Notes under the pieces: generated by a model
Databases searched by the model: none
The model's input: the letters and a program-made list of their open reading frames with translations, nothing else
Told to the model about the DNA's origin: nothing
In this document: positions 47,277-57,689 of the stretch, one piece after another
Numbering within the stretch: position 1 is the first letter of the stretch
How the letters are laid out: each line of letters begins with the position of its first letter
Assembly: GCA_020747015.1 (NCBI GenBank)
Contig: JAGTJM010000003.1
Coordinates: 620,001 to 684,000 of the forward strand
Reading direction: 5' to 3'
Source: Pyrenochaeta sp. MPI-SDFR-AT-0127
Lineage: Eukaryota; Ascomycota; Dothideomycetes; Pleosporales; Cucurbitariaceae
DNA length: 64,000 nucleotides
Translations under genes and position numbers: made by a program

Positions 47277-48438
47277 ATGCTTCTCCTCGACTACCAGAAC
47301 GTTCTCATCGAGTCCCTCCTCAAGGACCGCTTCGCAGGGTGTGTGCTTTACCCCGCCGCCTTCCGCTCCGCAGCCCAGGTAGCTAACAGGACACAGAGGA
47401 GCGCCTGCAAACATTGACCAGGTCGTGTCCGACTTCGATGGCGTCACATTCCATATTTCGACTCCAGAGAGCAAGACCAAGATATTAGTCTCGCTGCGCA
47501 TCAAGTGCTACCAGGAATTGGTGCAATACGGCGCTCAGAGTGTGCTCGAGCGCGAGTATGGGCCGTACATTGTGGCTCCAGAGTCGGGCTATGACTTCTC
47601 GGTGCTGGTAGACCTGGAGAATCTGCCGGAAGATCAGGGTATGGCCAATGGCAATGCAGGCTGCAACAAAGTGCTGACGGGATGCAGAGGGCAAAGATGA
47701 CTTGGTCCGGCGCATCTCTCTTCTCAAGCGGAACGCCATGGCTGCACCCTTCGAACAGGCCTTCGATGAGTTTCATGAACTGCAGGAGGAAGCCTCAAAG
47801 TACACCTCTGAATCAGCGCCCCAGGGTGTGGCAGAAGGAGGTGCAGTGCGCGCAATCCACTACCGCGAGGAGGAAGCGATATACGTCAAGGCCAGCCACG
47901 ACAGAGTCACCGTCATCTTCTCTACTGTCTTCCGGGAAGAGACAGACAGGATATTTGGAAAGGTCTTTCTCCAGGAGTTTGTCGATGCCAGGCGGAGAGC
48001 CATTCAGAACGCACCACAGGTGCTTTTCAGGAACGACCCACCCTTGGAGCTTCAGGGCATCCCAGGAGTTGACACGTCTGGATCCGCCGACATTGGCTAC
48101 ATTACTTTTGGTGAGTCCCTCAAAACATACTTTCTCTTCGTTTGCTTACAACACCAGTTCTCTTCCCTCGCCATCTCACAAAACAACGACGGGCAGAGGT
48201 CATCTCACATATTCAGACCTTCAGAGACTACTTCCACTACCACATTAAAGCATCCAAGGCATTCATTCACTCAAGAATGCGCAAGCGGACAGCCGACTTC
48301 CTCCAGGGTATGTTGAATCAAAACTAGTCGTTGAAGGCCAAGTGCTAACGAACTGTAGTCTTGCGTAGGGCCCGACCTGAAGCTGAGGAAAAGGAGCGAA
48401 AGACTGCTAGTGGCCGTACATTCAGAGTTCAAGCATAG
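47277..48438 (+). CDS. arpc2: Arp2/3 complex subunit 2 (ARPC2, p34/Arc35)
   Basis: Core structural subunit of the actin-nucleating Arp2/3 complex. Exons: 47277-47338, 47397-47638, 47688-48110, 48158-48307 and 48359-48438, giving 318 aa. The family start MLLLDYQNVLIESLL is present. It is followed by VSDFDGVTFHI, the YGPYI and GYDFSVLVDLENLP segments, and RRISLLKRNAMAAPFEQAF. The C-terminal long helix has FPRHLTKQRRAEVISHIQTFRDYFHYHIK and SRMRKRTADFLQVLRRARP, the surface that packs on ARPC4. Four short introns keep frame throughout. Length is normal for the family. Confidence 0.93.
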
Positions 48439-48786
48439 ATTCGCATGTTGTGACAATTTTCTAAATGATGGACGAATCATCCCTGGGTTCGTCATGCTCG
48501 TTGGAGGCGAGGGTGCATTACAGCAATTAGGCGACGTTGGATCAACAAGTCAGCGATCAGTAGAACCAAAAAGACACCCCATACCACTAGTCTATAATAC
48601 CTGTGAAATCCATGCGGTTGCCAATATGCAAGGCCAAGTGAACAGTAGACGACAGTGCACAGACCAGATTCGCCAGTCGCGACTCTCCATCTGACGCGTT
48701 CCTTAATTGCTGCAACCCCAATTATTTTGCCGAATGAACATCCGCCCCGCACCACCTTGACACCGTCTAAATATTCCCAAATCACA
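48439..48786. promoter_or_regulatory. Intergenic, promoter of the dynamitin gene
   Basis: 348 bp between the ARPC2 stop and the dynamitin ATG on the same strand. An AT-rich TAAATATTC lies about 20 bp before the ATG. No gene. Confidence 0.45.
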
Positions 48787-50088
48787 ATGTCTGAGGCATC
48801 AAGGCCAAAGTACGATAACCTTCCGGGCATTGACACGGCTCCCGATATCTACGAAACCCCCGATCTCGCCGAGGATGTCTCCACAGTCCAGGCTTCAACT
48901 GTTGTTTCCGAGTCGGATGGTAGCGACGAGGACGACGACGATGAGGAGGATGATCGCGAAGGCTCTGCAGTCCGCCACCAGCGCCTGCAGACCGAGCAGG
49001 CCCGCAATCGCTTCCAGCCCTCGCGCGTAGATGCACACGGCGTCGACTTCTCAGATAACATCACTGCACAGCGTCGATCATACCGCACGTCGACCCAACG
49101 TCGGCGGCGGCGGGGCGAAATACTCGGTGACGACAGCGATGAGGAGGAAGAGAGTTTCGCGAAGAAACTCCTGCGGATAAAGAGGGAGTTGGCTGGTCTA
49201 GAGTCCGAGTATGAGCGGAGGTTAGACGCCGGCGACAAGTCCAAGATTGAGGAGCAAGACCCCAAAGAAATACTTGAGATTATTGCAAGCAAAGTCGACA
49301 CAATATACGCGGCGCACAAGGGCGGCGCTCGAGGCGCGGAAGCAATACTCGACCGCACCGTGCAGAAATTCGACGGCTACGAGCCGTTCAAACCAAGCTC
49401 CAAAATCAGCAAAGCTATCGCGAACCAGCCGCCTTTGCCTGGGACCCAGGTCCAGAGAAATCAACTCGACTACGTTTTGGCCCAGGCGGCGGAGTTCGAT
49501 AAACGGATAACTCAGTTGGAGAATAGCTTGGGGCTGAATGGGAACACGATGCCAGAACTGAGCGACAAGGCACCCTTTCCAGTCTTTACTACTTTGACTA
49601 GATTGGAGCAAACAGTCGGCTTGATTGGAGACGCTTCTACAAACAACCTTGACGCAGTCACTCAGCAGATCAAGAAGCTCACGGCAGATGCCGAACATCT
49701 CAAAGAAGTAAGGACAGAAGCTTCACGTGCCGGTACGAATGAGGGAGAGACTAAGGCGATCGCCTACCCAGACCAAGAAGCGAAGATCAATGCTCTCTAT
49801 GGCGCACTGCCTTCGATCGACAAACTCTCTCCCATCATACCCCTGGTGCTTGAACGACTCCGCACACTGCGCCTTGTACACACCAGTGCGTGGCAAGCTG
49901 ATGAGGTGTTGTCTGAGCTGGAGCTTCGTCAGTCGCGGCAGGAGGATGAGATCAAGAGATGGGAGCGACAACTGGAGATTGTCGAGAAGGATGTTAAAAA
50001 GAGCGAAACTGCTATGGTGAACAACATCAAGATTGTCGGCAACGATGTCAAGATGCTGGAGGACAAGGTTGCGAAACTGCTATGGTGA
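48787..50088 (+). CDS. Dynactin subunit 2 (dynamitin, p50)
   Basis: Shoulder subunit of dynactin, the dynein cofactor. Continuous frame from ATG 48787 to TGA 50086-50088, 433 aa. The N terminus has the family segment KYDNLPGIDTAPDIYETPD, an acidic run (EDDDDEEDD) and coiled-coil stretches to the C terminus (about 130-430). An exact 68-bp tandem duplication (50003-50138) disturbs the end. Read straight through, the last residues are VAKLLW. If a 68-nt GT...AG segment (50068-50135) is spliced out, the frame resumes to a TGA at 50169-50171 with tail VAKLLAGNQGD and 438 aa. The latter equals the reading expected before duplication. Confidence 0.88.
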   Translation: MSEASRPKYDNLPGIDTAPDIYETPDLAEDVSTVQASTVVSESDGSDEDDDDEEDDREGSAVRHQRLQTEQARNRFQPSRVDAHGVDFSDNITAQRRSYRTSTQRRRRRGEILGDDSDEEEESFAKKLLRIKRELAGLESEYERRLDAGDKSKIEEQDPKEILEIIASKVDTIYAAHKGGARGAEAILDRTVQKFDGYEPFKPSSKISKAIANQPPLPGTQVQRNQLDYVLAQAAEFDKRITQLENSLGLNGNTMPELSDKAPFPVFTTLTRLEQTVGLIGDASTNNLDAVTQQIKKLTADAEHLKEVRTEASRAGTNEGETKAIAYPDQEAKINALYGALPSIDKLSPIIPLVLERLRTLRLVHTSAWQADEVLSELELRQSRQEDEIKRWERQLEIVEKDVKKSETAMVNNIKIVGNDVKMLEDKVAKLLW

Positions 50089-50149
50089 ACAACATCAAGA
50101 TTGTCGGCAACGATGTCAAGATGCTGGAGGACAAGGTTGCGAAACTGCT
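50003..50149 (+). repeat. Perfect 68-bp tandem duplication in the dynamitin 3' coding region
   Basis: Copy 1 is 50003-50070 and copy 2 is 50071-50138; I see no mismatch between them. The 11-mer GCGAAACTGCT begins each copy and occurs a third time at 50139-50149, so the duplication probably arose by misalignment between two short direct repeats. 68 is not a multiple of three, so the unspliced frame ends early in copy 2. Confidence 0.95.
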
Positions 50150-50171
50150 CGCGGGTAACCAGGGTGACTGA

Positions 50172-51025
50172 ACTCGGAAAGTTACGACTCTGTGACAAGC
50201 ATTAAGAGAGTGTAAAGAGAGGTCTATGCACCAGCCTTCTCATTTCAGGAGCGGAAGCACACGATCTCGATCGAGTGCAGGCGAGGACGAGAGGGACTAG
50301 GATATTGACGACGAGGCCTTGTCTGCACAGGCAACACCCTGATCAATGATCCTGTAGATTTCGAGCCCTGGCAAGGCCTTCGTGTGAAGCCATATGTCGA
50401 CGTTTGTGTTCAAGATACCCGTTGTCTAGTCAACTCTGCCAAAGCAAAAAGCAATCCACATGTACATCGCATTCTCTGCCAAGAAGGAAACGATGGTGCC
50501 ATGTCCATGTTGATGTCTAAGGGATGGGGCTGTTCCACATGATCCATGTTCTGTGTCTCGAAGGAATTAAAAGCAATACGAAGCATGGCAAGTCCAAAAG
50601 TCTATGGGAACTGTTGTAAGGATTAAACTCAACGCTACCCACGCCTTGCCGCCCTCGGAAGCGTGCTTCCAGCCAACCGGAGTACGTCCCCCTCCGCACA
50701 AGCGAAGACATGTTGCGAAACGTGAAAGCAAATGTAGCGCCTTTTGAGGTCGTGGTCAAGCAACTGCAAGCCATACCTTAAGCGAAGAGTTTGATCGGTA
50801 GATACGAGCGACAGGACGGGACGGTGGAGCAAACAAGGTTTACCACGGTGCTGGAAACTGGTACTCTGGGGTGGAGCGATAGTGGTGTGAGGGCCAGCAT
50901 CGGCGATGTGCACACCTTCTGCCGACGGAAATTTATCTCCAGCAGCTTTTTAATCGCTGCACGTAGCCTTTCACAATCCGGGGCCAGCTTGCACGCTTGC
51001 GACTTTCTCGCTGCGCTCATCCACA
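50172..51025. other. Intergenic, no gene seen
   Basis: 854 bp between the dynamitin and Ofd1 genes on the same strand. Several short overlapping frames, none convincing. Confidence 0.55.
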
Positions 51026-53063
51026 ATGCCCAAGCGCAAGAATGCGGCGTCCGCCAACGGCAAGGCGAAGAAGAAGAGAGCCATTTCGGACGACGAGGCG
51101 CACCAGAACTTCCGCAGAGGCCTCTTTGACACCAAGGTGCTCGATGGATATACAAACTACTACGCAAAGTCGCAGCCGTATGCGCCGGTCCCGTGTCTAC
51201 TGCGCAAAGCTATACTGATTCTGCTTGCAGCTACAAACACGCAGTCATTCAGAACCTTGTCGACGATACGCTCCTCCGCAATGTCCGCAACGAAATTCGC
51301 GAACATATTTCCTTCACACCAAAGGAAACGGATATCTACAAAATCCACCAGTCCGGCGACCTGGCCAATCTCGATGGCCTCGACGACTCGGCGCTCAAGC
51401 GATTGCCCTCACTGCTCACACTCCGCGATTCGCTCTATTCGTCGGCGTTTCGCAAGTACTTGTCTTCGATAACACAGTCGGGCCCGTTGAGCGGGGTAAA
51501 GACGGATATGGCCGTGGTAGGTCCTTCAAACTCACATATCATGGACCAAATGCTGACGCACGGTAGAATGTTTACACACCAGGCTGCCATTTGCTCTGCC
51601 ACGACGACGTCATTGGGAGTCGGCGCGTGAGCTGGATTTTGTATCTGTTAGACCCAGACATTCCATGGAAGGCAGAGTGGGGAGGTGCTTTGCGCTTGTA
51701 TCCCACTGAGCAGCTCAAGACGCCAGATGGCGACAAAGTCAAGGTACCACAGCCCGACTTTTCGCTCTCAATACCTCCAGCGTGGAATCAGCTGTCATTC
51801 TTCACGGTCCAACCGGGAGAGAGCTTCCACGATGTTGAAGAGGTCTATAGAAGAGGTCTAGAAGCGAAGGCCGAACAAGATGGAGGGCGCATTCGCATGG
51901 CCATCAGTGGATGGTTCCACATCCCTCAAGAAGGCGAAGAGGGCTTTGAGGAAGGCCTTGAGGAAAAACTGGCAGAGAAGAGTTCGCTTGCCCAGCTTCA
52001 GGGAGGGAAAGCCGATGTCTTCGATGAGCCACGATCGCAGTGGGTTGACAATCCGGACTGGGAAGAGCAGGCGAAACAGGAAGATGATGAGCTGACGGAG
52101 AACGACATTGATTTCCTCATCAAATACATGAACCCAAATTACCTAACACCAGACACGGTCGAGGAGCTCTCAAGGATGTTCTCAGATGAGTCTTCATTGC
52201 GTCTTGCCGAGTTCTTATCCAACAAGTTCTCTGCACGGCTACGGACATACCTTGAGTCAAAAGATCATGAGAAGACCCCCAGCTTATCAGCCAACCCGTA
52301 TCACAAGGAATCGAAAGTCGGCGTTGCGCGTCCACCCCACAAGCACCGCTACTTGTATCGACAGGCCATCCAGCCGATACCTACCACTCCACATCCTGAA
52401 AATGACGACATGACAGCCTACGACGACCTCGTTGATATTCTCTTTCCCCATCCTGCGTTCATGAAGTGGATCTCGCTTGTCACAGGCATCACGCTCACGA
52501 AGAGCAACATCTTTGCGCGTCGCTTCCGCCGGGGCCTTGATTACACTCTCGCAACAGCATATGAAGAAGAAGACCCACAGCTTGAAGTGTGCCTCGGTAT
52601 CACGCCATCCAAAGGCTGGGGCGACGAGGACGAAGAGCAAGAGGAAAGGGCAGAGGAACCACAGCAAAACGGCAGTAGTAAAAAAAGTAAGAGCAAGAAG
52701 AACGGAAAATCCAAAGCCCCTGAACCCAAACCTGAAGAAGAAGTTGGTGGCTACGAAATGTACATGGCCGGCGAAGACGATGATCACCCCACAATTCCCT
52801 CTGCAGAGCCCTCCACCTCCACAGGCGCTGGCCAGCGCCGTAAAGCCGACCCTGCCATTTACAAGTCTGCAGGCGATGATGAAGACGACGGTATTCTCTT
52901 CAGTCAGCCGGCTGCGTGGAACAATATGGCCATTGTGCTGAGAGATAGAGGCGTGCTCAGATTTACCAAGTATGTGTCCAAGAGTGCAAAGGGAGATCGC
53001 TGGGATGTGTGTGCAGAATATGGGGTTGAGTTTGGAGAGGACGAGGATGATGAGGATGAATGA
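51026..53063 (+). CDS. ofd1: Ofd1/Tpa1-type prolyl 3,4-dihydroxylase
   Basis: Fe(II)/2-oxoglutarate dioxygenase acting on ribosomal protein uS12 and, in fission yeast, on Sre1 stability under changing oxygen. Exons: 51026-51177, 51231-51516 and 51567-53063, giving 644 aa. A basic start (MPKRKNAASANGKAKKKR) suggests nuclear localisation. The catalytic N-terminal domain has NVYTPGCHLLCHDDVIG with the HxD iron ligands, WGGALRLYPT, and FFTVQPGESFHDVEEV with the distal His followed by RMAISGWFH. A second, non-catalytic double-stranded beta-helix domain follows (about 340-640) with an acidic and lysine-rich insert (about 515-560) and an acidic tail. Confidence 0.92.
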
Positions 53064-53469
53064 TTGTAGGAATGGAAATAAGGATAGGCTGCAAATATGC
53101 AGGAGGATAGGGAGGATGGCATGGTGACGATCTCTTTACTCACGTATGGGGGTATTCTCCTACAAGCATAACGAGCGAACTTTTAGGTTCCGAATAGATA
53201 ACGAGAGAACTTTTAGGTTCCAGATAAATCACGAAACGATGTTACGAACGTGCCGGCTTTACGAATGTCTTTATTACTCGGTGAAGGGACGATGAACACT
53301 GATTCGTTCGTTGAAACCCGACAGCCTTATGCATGCTTACATTCCTTGTTCATATTACATCACCTGCAGAAAGCACGTTGGTTATATACACGGCCATTTG
53401 CACTTCCTATTTCATAAAACCCAGTTTCGCTATCCATCCCTCTCTAGGAAGTCTCGAGCAACCGCAGCT
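53064..53469. promoter_or_regulatory. Intergenic with 30-bp repeats and a TATA-like element
   Basis: 406 bp between Ofd1 and the next hydrolase gene, same strand. It contains a two-copy 30-bp repeat (listed separately) and a TATATA at 53383-53388, about 82 bp before the hydrolase ATG. Confidence 0.45.
53168..53227 (+). repeat. Two-copy 30-bp direct repeat
   Basis: Units start at 53168 and 53198. The shared core includes GAACTTTTAGGTTCC, with one mismatch (GCG versus GAG) in the first 24 bp. A degenerate third start (ATAAATCACGAAACG) follows at about 53224. Confidence 0.7.
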
Positions 53470-54671
53470 ATGGCAGCGCCACATATCCCAGGGAACAGGA
53501 TGACGGTGAAGGAGATTCGTGCATTGAGCAATATGACCGATGAGGTGAAAGAGGTCGGTAATTCTTCCTTTTCATGAGAATGAACGACCTCAATACCCTC
53601 ATTTTGAAAAGAATACATTGTATTTATATCCGTGCCTGACCATGAAAACAGCTCCTCGGGCCAAACCCACTTCCTGCGTTCAGCGAGCCATCCGACGTTC
53701 TCTCCAGGCGAGACAAAATCACTGCTCAAGTCATGATGGATGTTATTGGCCCTGCGCCAGGCACAGTCAGCGAAACACAGATCCAAATCCCCATTCCCAA
53801 TACAGACTGGACGTCGCGCGCCGTTGTGTGTCGTCCAGCCAGCGCGAACCAGGGGCCACTCATCGTTCTCTACCACGGCGGAGGCTTTGCCATGAGCCAC
53901 CCTGAAGGCATGCTCCCATACGCCAGGGGGTTTGCCCAACTCTTCAATGCTGTCGTGGTATGCCCATCGTTCCACCTCGCACCTGAGCACAGCTTCCCCA
54001 TCGGCGTAAACGACGCCTACGATATCTTGAAGTGGTGCGCGCAGAACGCCAAGTTCCTCAACGCAGACGTAACACAAGGCTTCCTCGTTGGAGGCAACTC
54101 AGCCGGCGCAAACTTCGCAGCTGTTCTGGCGAGACGGAGCGTAGAAGATGGTCTTGAGCCGGCGCTGACGGGCCAGTGGCTCGGCTTCCCGGCACTGGGA
54201 CATCATGATTTGGCGAAAGATGGAGTCAAGGGGCTTGTGCAAGCAGCGAAGAAGTACGAAGATATCTGGGGTTTGTCATGGGTGCAGAATAAGGATGCAG
54301 CGCTCATCAACGACAAGGCCGTATCTGCGCTATACTCCTTATACAAACCCGACTATACATCCCCACTGTACAATCCTCTAGCTGCGAATCCGCAATTCGA
54401 TGTAGGTAGATTGCCGAAAGCTTTTGTGCAGGTCGCAGGTATGGATATCATGCGCGATGATGGCATCGTGTATGCCTACGCCCTCGAGGACGCTGGGGTT
54501 AGTGTCACGCTCTTGGCGTATCCGGGAACACCTCATACTTTCCCCGATATGTATCCTACACTCGAGGTGAGTAGGAAGGCGCTGGTTGATAATGCAAAGG
54601 GCATTGCGTGGTTGTTGGGCGTTGGTGTTGAGGAGGTCAGGGCGAGGAAAGCGATGTTGAGAAAAACGTGA
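53470..54671 (+). CDS. Alpha/beta hydrolase (hormone-sensitive-lipase / GDXG type esterase)
   Basis: Predicted cytosolic carboxylic-ester hydrolase. Exons 53470-53557 and 53731-54671 give 342 aa. The first exon uses a GTAATT donor; it was included because TVKEIRALSNMTDEVKEV is the usual lead-in of this family and joins in phase. The oxyanion motif HGGG is near 78-81, the nucleophile Ser in GGNSAG near 153, the probable Asp in AGMDIMRDDG, and the catalytic His in PGTPHTF. No signal peptide. The substrate is unknown. It may instead start at M31 if the first exon is not used. Confidence 0.85.
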
Positions 54672-54894
54672 GTCAGTATTAGAACGATGTGGCACTTGTA
54701 CTGTATGATTTGGGCATTGCAGCATTGCTCAATTGATTACTTTTCTTTAACCTCTTGTGAGTTTCCAACCAACGATTACGCTCAAAATTAAAGAAATCCA
54801 GACACGATATGCCAAAGCTTTTGATGCTTTTTCATGAACTATAGTTGAGATTTCAAATTTTGGTCTATGAAAAACAGTATATCAACAATTGGTG

Positions 54895-56245
54895 TTAGGG
54901 CGTGTAAGATGGTGGCCTGGCAACAGGCTGCAAAGGCTGTAGAGTACTGGATGACGGGCCCTGACCAAGATCTTGTAGTGGAATAGCCGGGCCTCCGGTA
55001 ATTCTCTCTGACCAAGAGAAATTAGTTTCGACATACACCAGCTTCTGAATGCTCTTGCGAGGCCGAGCATACCCCTCCGACGAGCTTTCGCCCGAAGATG
55101 TTCTTTTCCTCGACTTTTGCCAGAGCTTCCAGAGCGACCGGTATGTTGGTGTGCATGAAATGATGACGGTGAGGTTCGCGTTGATTACTGCGTAGAGGAC
55201 ATTGTTGGTTGTCTCATCGCCTGTGAGATTACGTACGAAGCGAAAGAGTTCCAGTGCTATTGTTAAGAGGCACACGGAGAAGACCAGTATAAGACCTATT
55301 TTCTGCGTCTTGCGGATGCGGAGTTGTCGCAACATGCCGAGCGGAAGAAGCATGACTACTTTGTCAGCCGAAAGATGTTGAAGTGATGAATAGTAACTCA
55401 CCAGCGAGATCGGTGCTGACGTTTGCTACGCAGATGTAAACGCGAGCTTGCTGCTGGTATGCGTTATGTGTTGCACATATGGCTAGTCCCGTAAGCATTA
55501 TACACTGTGAAAATATCAGAGAACGGCTTACTTGGATCATCCATCCTGTTGATCGGGCCACGCTGTGTCATGATACCAGCGAGGGCAACACCGAGCCCTA
55601 GAAATACAAAAGTCGCAACGCACCACCATGCGCGGATAAAGCTGCTCGATACCCAGAACAGTTCTCGGTAGAAGAGAAGAAAAGCGAGTTTGACAGTCCA
55701 GTGGAGAAGATAGAATGTAGCTCCTTGTGCTGTTTGCAGCCTACAGAACTCTGATATTGTTTCTGGAGGAGGTGCCGTTTCAAGTACGACACTTCTGAGC
55801 ATTACATGTGTTGGCGCGAACATGGCCTGGGTGATGGAGCAGAAGATGATGAGCCATGCAAGTGCGAAAAGATGGGCAAAGTCATCTTTGTAGAATCGTA
55901 GAGAAACACGATATCGTATGACATAGCGACCAATCGTGAGTAAAATGCAAAGACTGGCCAATGTCCACATCACAATCTAGACTGGTTAGCGAGGTATTGA
56001 CCTTTGGGAAATTTTTCAACACTCACTGTGATGTCTCTGAACGTCACCATCCTATTTGATGGCGTGAAATTCATTATTGCAGCATCATTGCCCTGCGAGA
56101 AGTTGTCGTTGAAAGCGTCATGGAGGGGCGTAACTTGGGTTTTTGTGAAGGACGCAGGTTCCCGACCTGCAGGTGCACTACCTCCATATTTTCCACCGAT
56201 CTGGGTACCTGAACCCAAGCCCCAGACTTGTGTAATACCCGACAC
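54895..56245 (-). CDS. Seven-transmembrane rhodopsin-domain protein
   Basis: Second fungal 'rhodopsin-domain' 7TM protein in the window, clearly diverged from the one at 41 kb. Exons: 56245-56027, 55976-55532, 55482-55402 and 55355-54895, giving 401 aa. Pieces: VTFRDIT before TM1, RFYKDDFAHLFALAW, FYLLHWTVKLAFLLFYRELF, YICVANVSTDLA and VMLLPLGMLRQLRIRKTQKIGLILVF. The Ser/Pro-rich cytoplasmic tail ends in PPSYTP. The intron 2 acceptor at 55483 was preferred because the nearer CAG breaks frame; the intron 3 acceptor could be three bases earlier. The ligand is unknown. It converges with the esterase gene. Confidence 0.78.
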
Positions 56246-57689
56246 GTGGGATTGATATGACCCGCAGCGATATATATTGGGCTGTCAGACGTCGAAGTCC
56301 GGGCCTCAGCAAGCCAACCATCTCACGGTGGGTCAAACATGCGCCTCAGGCCAACGTTGAATCTGATTCGGCTCCGAGCAAAAATACGATGGTAAATACA
56401 ATTCAAGTATTTTGATCGGATACCGGGGATCGCATCTTCGGGAATACAAATGTCGTCTTCATCCCAACATGGGGTCGGCTGCGTCTGTTTCATCTTTGCA
56501 CGCCATTTTGCACAAGATCTCGTAGCACAACGGTTCGCTGTAGTATCACATGCGGTTGTCGCGTATCTCAATAGTACGACTGAATATACAGGTCATACAT
56601 GTCAATGGGTGTCCCCGACATGGGTGTCCCTCGGCTGCAAGAAGCCCTTCGAAATACATGATAGACTATCTTAGCATCAAAAAAGGTATCACCTAGAACA
56701 TAATCAGAGTATAATTACAAATCCCCGGTATTTGATGATTGTAGCAGTAAACCTTGAGGTGGGCGGAGATGTAGGACGATATGTCCCGAAATCCAACACC
56801 GAAGTCATGTGTCATCGTGTTTTAGCGCGCCCTGTTGTACCGATCGCTTTGGTCTGCTTTCTCGGTTGATCGCTTTCCGTCAGAATGTATCATGGTCAGA
56901 TTACTTTTTTTTCTTACTGATGGCGATAGCAGAACAATGTTTGCAAGGTAGTTGATGACATAGACAATGCAGATGATTCTAGGTTAGAGGCCAGTATCGT
57001 TCATGGGGATGACAGCACACACGGAAGCAGCAACAAAGTGATCAAGTGGAACTCGATTAATGCCAGTATTAGTTCATGGCTGTGCCCTTTTCGGGCTATG
57101 CATAAGGATTTGAGACATTTACTAGCTTTGAGATTGATAGAGTGGAGATGCCCAGACCAAACGTTTACTCACCCGTCACAACGCAGCCTCAGCAGCTTCT
57201 CGCCTTCACAATCATCAGATTCTTACTTAAGTAAGAACACGAAAGCCTTCGAATTAGGTCTTGAGAATGGTCAAACAGATTGTAAAGTAGCCTAAATTGC
57301 TTTAAGACACCTTAAGGTGAGCAGTCTAAAATTATGACTGGCGTGAGATCAGCTCTACGTTGGCAATGCCTTTGCCCCGTCATAACATTACGTGTCAGAT
57401 CTTTAACACAATGGATTACTGTATCTGCTGCTAGACTCATCAGAAAACCAACCCCACTCTCCTAGTAGTTATTATTGAGGAGCGAAATGCGAGTGTACGA
57501 TGAGGTGCCTCTGCTTCCGAGGTAAGAGCCCCACATTCCCCCACACACATCCCAGCAACACATTAGCAGCCAACAGTCTAGACGAAGTAGTGTGTGATGA
57601 CCGGATTGAACAAAGTATCTTCCTTCATAAGCTGCCTAAGCCATGCCAATATTGAATTTCGTATGTCAGGCACATTGAACTGAGGAACA
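56246..57689. promoter_or_regulatory. Divergent intergenic region, 7TM and carboxylesterase genes
   Basis: 1.44 kb between opposed starts, AT-rich. A TATATAT with adjacent CCAAT (56270-56280, minus strand) lies about 25-35 bp upstream of the 7TM ATG. Nothing else recognised. Confidence 0.45.
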
